DNA from: an uncultured Eubacteriales bacterium
Lineage (GTDB): Bacteria; Bacillota; Clostridia; Christensenellales; CAG-138
Length of the DNA stretch: 43,628 nt
Assembly (NCBI GenBank): GCA_902797145.1
Contig: CADBRR010000028.1
Coordinates: 1 to 43,628 of the forward strand
Reading direction: 5' to 3'
Made by a program: the position numbers and the translations under genes. How positions within the stretch are numbered: the first letter of the stretch is position 1; each line of letters starts with the position of its first letter. This document shows, piece after piece, positions 40,042 through 43,628 of this stretch. The notes beneath the pieces are model-generated. The model saw only the letters and a program-made list of their open reading frames with translations. It searched no databases and was not told where the DNA came from.

Positions 40042-41589
40042 ATGATAGTTAATCCCATTAATATTAAACACGTTGTAATCAATGGTCATGATTTGACTAT
40101 TGAAGAACTCGTTGCAGTTGCAAGATTTGGCGCAACGGTTGAAGTAAGTGATGAAGCTGTTGAAGCAATGAAAGAAAGCCGTGCGCTCGTTGAAAAAATC
40201 CTTGAAGAAAATCGTGTAGCTTACGGCATAAGTACAGGCTTTGGCGAATTTAGTAAGGTGTCAATCGGTCGTGATAAGAGCGGTACACTCCAGGAAAACC
40301 TTATTCTCAGCCATTGTGTAGCGTGCGGAGAACCATATAGCGAAGAAATCGTTCGTGCTATGATGTTGCTTCGTGCAAATGCACTCTGCGGCGGTCATTC
40401 AGGGATAAGACCTGAAATAGTTCTTGCACTCGTAGAAATGATAAATAGAAGAGTTCATCCGGTTGTTCCGCAGAAAGGCTCACTCGGCGCAAGCGGAGAT
40501 CTTGCACCTCTTGCACATATGGCACTCGTTTTGCTCGGAAGAGGCGAAGCATATTATAACGGTGAAAGAATTGACGGCGGCGAAGCTATGGAAAAGGCTG
40601 GTATACAGACTTTTAGCCTTCAGGCAAAAGAAGGGCTTGCACTTATAAATGGTACACAGGCAATGACAGCAGTAGGCACACTTGCTTATTACGATACACT
40701 TCGTGCAGCAAGGCTTTCGGATATTATAGCTTCAATGAGCATGGAAGCTCTCACAGGTCTTAAAAATGCGTTCGATGCAAGAGTACAGGGCGTAAGACCT
40801 CATCCGGGTCAGCAGCTCGTTGCAAGCAATATTAGAATGCTCATAGATGGTAGTGAGATCATAGATGCTTCACAGAACCTCAGAGTTCAGGATGCATATG
40901 CTATTCGTTGTATACCTCAGGTTCATGGCGCTATTCGTGATGCACTTGAACATATAAAGGGTAAGATAGATATAGAAATGAATTCAGTTACTGATAACCC
41001 GTTGCTGTTCCTTGATGATGAAAGCGTTATTTCAGGCGGTAACTTCCATGGCGAACCTATGGCACTTGCTTTCGATTATCTTGGAATAGCTGCATCAGAA
41101 ATTGCAAATATTTCAGAAAGGCGACTTGAAAGACTTGTAAATCCTGCACTCAGTAACGGACTTCCGGCATTCTTAACACCTAATGGCGGACTTAATTCAG
41201 GTTATATGATTTGCCAGTATAGCGCAGCTTCAATGGTATCTGAAAACAAGGTTCTTGCACATCCTGCAAGCGTTGATTCAATACCGAGTTCAGCTAACCA
41301 GGAAGACCATGTAAGCATGGGTACAACAGCTGCAAGGAAAGCAAGGCAGATAGTAGAAAATACTTTGTCAACTCTTGGATTTGAACTTATGGCAGCAGTT
41401 CAGGGCATAGATTTGAGAGGCGGTAATGTATCACCTGTTCATAAGGCTGTATATGATATAGTTCGTGATAAGATTAAATTCTTTGATAAGGATAGAGAAA
41501 TAAGAATTGATATTGCAAATATGGAAAAGCTTATCAGAAGCGGTGTTATTGAAAACACAGTAAGCGATATGCTTGAACAGTTCTGCTAA
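40042..41589 (+). CDS. hutH: Histidine ammonia-lyase
   Basis: 515-residue enzyme that removes ammonia from L-histidine to give trans-urocanate. The self-forming MIO cofactor tripeptide is A150-S151-G152 in GSLGASGDLAPLAHM. The conserved YGISTGFGEF, SVTDNPL and SANQEDHVSMG blocks are all present. The start has TAGGAG 8 bases upstream. It is slightly longer than the usual 505-510 residues. hutU follows after 15 bases; the two carry out the first two steps of the pathway. Confidence 0.97.
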   Translation: MIVNPINIKHVVINGHDLTIEELVAVARFGATVEVSDEAVEAMKESRALVEKILEENRVAYGISTGFGEFSKVSIGRDKSGTLQENLILSHCVACGEPYSEEIVRAMMLLRANALCGGHSGIRPEIVLALVEMINRRVHPVVPQKGSLGASGDLAPLAHMALVLLGRGEAYYNGERIDGGEAMEKAGIQTFSLQAKEGLALINGTQAMTAVGTLAYYDTLRAARLSDIIASMSMEALTGLKNAFDARVQGVRPHPGQQLVASNIRMLIDGSEIIDASQNLRVQDAYAIRCIPQVHGAIRDALEHIKGKIDIEMNSVTDNPLLFLDDESVISGGNFHGEPMALAFDYLGIAASEIANISERRLERLVNPALSNGLPAFLTPNGGLNSGYMICQYSAASMVSENKVLAHPASVDSIPSSANQEDHVSMGTTAARKARQIVENTLSTLGFELMAAVQGIDLRGGNVSPVHKAVYDIVRDKIKFFDKDREIRIDIANMEKLIRSGVIENTVSDMLEQFC

Positions 41590-41604
41590 TATATGGAGGT
41601 TAAT

Positions 41605-43623
41605 ATGTTGTTTGATGTTGAAAACGCAATGACTATAAAACTTGATAAAGTGCTTCCTGAATACCCTAAATTCCAGGAGGGCATTAGAAGAGCGCCGAGA
41701 AGAGAATCACACCTTAGTGAAAAGGATATGCAAACTGCACTCAAAAATGCTTTGCGATATATTCCTACAGAGCTCCATGAACAGCTTGCTGAGGAATTTA
41801 TGCAGGAACTTAAAGAACATGGTAGAATTTATGGCTATCGTTTCCGTCCCGAAGGCAGACTTTATGGTAAACCCATTGATGAATATAAAGGAAATTGTAT
41901 AGAGGGTAAGGCTTTTCAGGTTATGATTGATAATAACCTTGATTTTGAGGTTGCACTTTATCCTTATGAACTCGTTACATATGGCGAAACAGGTCAGGTT
42001 TGCCAAAACTGGATGCAGTATAGACTTATCAAGAAATATCTTGAAGTGCTGAGAGATGATCAAACACTCGTTATAGAATCAGGCCATCCGCTCGGACTTT
42101 TCAAGTCGCATAAGTTTGCACCGAGAGTTGTCATAACAAACGGACTCATGGTTGGTATGTTCGATAATCAGGCAGATTTCAATCGTGCAGCAGCAATGGG
42201 CGTTGCAAATTATGGTCAGATGACAGCAGGCGGTTGGATGTATATTGGTCCACAGGGCATAGTTCATGGTACATTCAATACTTTACTTAACGCAGGTAGA
42301 CTTAAATTAGGTATTCCGCAGAACGAAAACCTCGCAGGCAAACTTTTCGTTTCCGCAGGATTGGGCGGAATGAGTGGCGCACAAGGTAAGGCTGCTGAAA
42401 TTGCAGGCGCAGTTTCAATTATAGCAGAAGTTGACTTGTCAAGAATTATGACAAGATATAACCAAAAGTGGGTTAGCACATATTCTGATAGTCTCGAAGA
42501 ATGCGTAAAAATGGCAAAGGAAAAACTTGAAAAGAAAGAACCCTATGCTATTGCATACCATGGCAATGTTGTTGACTTGCTTGAATATCTTATAAATAAT
42601 AATATTCATGTTGACTTACTTTCAGACCAGACATCATGCCACGTTCCTTATGACGGAGGATATTGCCCGCAGGGAATTTCATTTGAAGAACGTACACGCT
42701 TGCTTGATGAGGATAAGGAAACATTTGTTAAACTCGTTAATAAGACACTCCGTCATCATTATGAGCTTATTAAGGAACTCGATAAGAGAGGAACATATTT
42801 CTTCGATTATGGCAATAGCTTCCTTAAAGCAGTATACGATGCAGGTGAAAAGGAAATCTGTAAGAATGGCGTTGATGAAAAAGATGGATTTATCTTCCCG
42901 TCATATGTTGAAGATATTCTCGGACCACAGTTGTTTGACTATGGTTATGGTCCGTTCCGTTGGGTATGCTTGAGCGGAAAGCCTGAAGACCTCGATGCAA
43001 CAGATAAGGCTGCTATGGAATGTATCGACCCGAATAGACGTTATCAGGATCTTGATAACTATGTATGGGTTCGTGATGCAAAGAAGAATAATATGGTAGT
43101 CGGCACACAGGCAAGAATACTTTATCAGGACGCTATGGGAAGAACTAAGATTGCATTGAAGTTCAATGAACTTGTAAGAGAAGGCAAGATTGGTCCCGTT
43201 ATGCTCGGCAGAGATCATCACGATACAGGCGGAACAGATTCACCTTTCCGTGAAACATCAAATATTAAAGATGGATCAAATATTATGGCAGATATGGCAA
43301 CACAGTGCTTTGCAGGAAATGCAGCACGTGGTATGAGCCTTATCGCACTCCACAATGGCGGCGGTGTAGGAATCGGAAAGTCAATAAACGGTGGCTTTGG
43401 TATGGTTCTTGACGGAAGTGAAAGGGTTGATACAATTCTTTCAATGGCAATGCCGTGGGATACAATGGGCGGTGTAGCTCGTAGATCGTGGGCAAGGAAT
43501 GAAAACTCAATTTCAACTTGTATCGAGTTTAATGAAACACATAAGGATACAGACCATATAACTTTGCCTTATGTAGCAGATGAAGAACTCGTTAAAAAGA
43601 CGGTTGAAAAGGTTATGAAGTAA
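41605..43623 (+). CDS. hutU: Urocanate hydratase
   Basis: 672-residue urocanase converting urocanate to imidazolone-5-propionate using tightly bound NAD+. It is the longer form seen in Clostridia, compared with about 555 residues in Bacillus and Pseudomonas. Signature stretches include GLGGMSGAQGKAAEIAGAV, YHGNVVDLLEYL, DQTSCHVPYDGGYCPQGISF, GRDHHDTGGTDSPFRET and HNGGGVGIGKSINGGFG. ATG 41605 is preferred because GGAGG (41596-41600) precedes it; an in-frame ATG at 41593 overlaps that site. The gene is complete, ending 5 bases before the window edge, so any terminator is outside. Confidence 0.96.
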   Translation: MLFDVENAMTIKLDKVLPEYPKFQEGIRRAPRRESHLSEKDMQTALKNALRYIPTELHEQLAEEFMQELKEHGRIYGYRFRPEGRLYGKPIDEYKGNCIEGKAFQVMIDNNLDFEVALYPYELVTYGETGQVCQNWMQYRLIKKYLEVLRDDQTLVIESGHPLGLFKSHKFAPRVVITNGLMVGMFDNQADFNRAAAMGVANYGQMTAGGWMYIGPQGIVHGTFNTLLNAGRLKLGIPQNENLAGKLFVSAGLGGMSGAQGKAAEIAGAVSIIAEVDLSRIMTRYNQKWVSTYSDSLEECVKMAKEKLEKKEPYAIAYHGNVVDLLEYLINNNIHVDLLSDQTSCHVPYDGGYCPQGISFEERTRLLDEDKETFVKLVNKTLRHHYELIKELDKRGTYFFDYGNSFLKAVYDAGEKEICKNGVDEKDGFIFPSYVEDILGPQLFDYGYGPFRWVCLSGKPEDLDATDKAAMECIDPNRRYQDLDNYVWVRDAKKNNMVVGTQARILYQDAMGRTKIALKFNELVREGKIGPVMLGRDHHDTGGTDSPFRETSNIKDGSNIMADMATQCFAGNAARGMSLIALHNGGGVGIGKSINGGFGMVLDGSERVDTILSMAMPWDTMGGVARRSWARNENSISTCIEFNETHKDTDHITLPYVADEELVKKTVEKVMK

Positions 43624-43628
43624 GAATA

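Overview
The window is a gene-dense, AT-rich chromosomal segment of a low-GC Gram-positive anaerobe, most likely class Clostridia (Firmicutes). The evidence is strong purine-rich Shine-Dalgarno (SD) sites, frequent TTG/GTG starts, -35/-10 promoters with 17-base spacers, and the gene order rluB, plsX-acpP-rnc-smc-ftsY-ylxM-ffh-rpsP-khpA-rimM-trmD-rplS-rbgA-rnhB-yraN ... comM-dprA-topA-trmFO-hslVU, which is a conserved Firmicutes chain. Genus or species cannot be named from the sequence alone. No tRNA, rRNA, CRISPR array, insertion sequence or prophage was seen, and no gene-free stretch exceeds about 160 bases.

Layout. 1-1050: end of a D-Ala-D-Ala carboxypeptidase and rluB. 1080-14350: housekeeping block covering phospholipid initiation (plsX, acpP), RNase III, SMC, both SRP GTPases with YlxM, ribosomal proteins S16 and L19, ribosome/tRNA maturation factors (KhpA, RimM, TrmD, RbgA) and RNase HII. 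14410-18837: a 4.4-kb glycosylation insert (a 1277-residue double GT-C fusion and a GtrA flippase) between yraN and comM. 18855-26977: comM, dprA, topA, trmFO, hslV, hslU, closed by a strong terminator. 27053-30370: a large degenerate sugar-nucleotidyltransferase/phosphomannomutase-like protein, trmL and pgsA. 30376-32293: a divergently transcribed P-loop kinase and FlK-like thioesterase (minus strand) and an OGG1-type glycosylase (plus strand). 32449-35477: an EF-G-like paralogue and an unassigned SAM-methyltransferase-fold protein. 35490-43623: a complete histidine-degradation operon, ftcD-hutI-fchA-hutD-folD-hutH-hutU, behind a near-consensus promoter.

How the genes work together. The hut operon takes histidine to urocanate (HutH), imidazolonepropionate (HutU), formiminoglutamate (HutI), and glutamate plus formimino-THF (FtcD). 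FchA then makes methenyl-THF plus ammonia, and a FolD variant links this to the folate C1 pool. The rnc-to-rplS block couples ribosome biogenesis, membrane targeting and chromosome organisation.

Most notable: (i) the protein at 27053-29239 keeps the architecture of a fused mannose-1-phosphate guanylyltransferase/phosphomannomutase but has lost catalytic signatures in both halves; (ii) a 14-bp palindrome, TCAAYAGGTATTGA, sits on the -35 of both the thioesterase/ogg divergent promoters and the EF-G-like promoter, suggesting an unrecognised shared regulator; (iii) the ylxM-ffh leader can form two mutually exclusive hairpins, one covering the ribosome-binding site; (iv) the EF-G paralogue and the FolD both carry active-site substitutions. 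I did not find a clear-cut new multi-gene system; these are the best leads.
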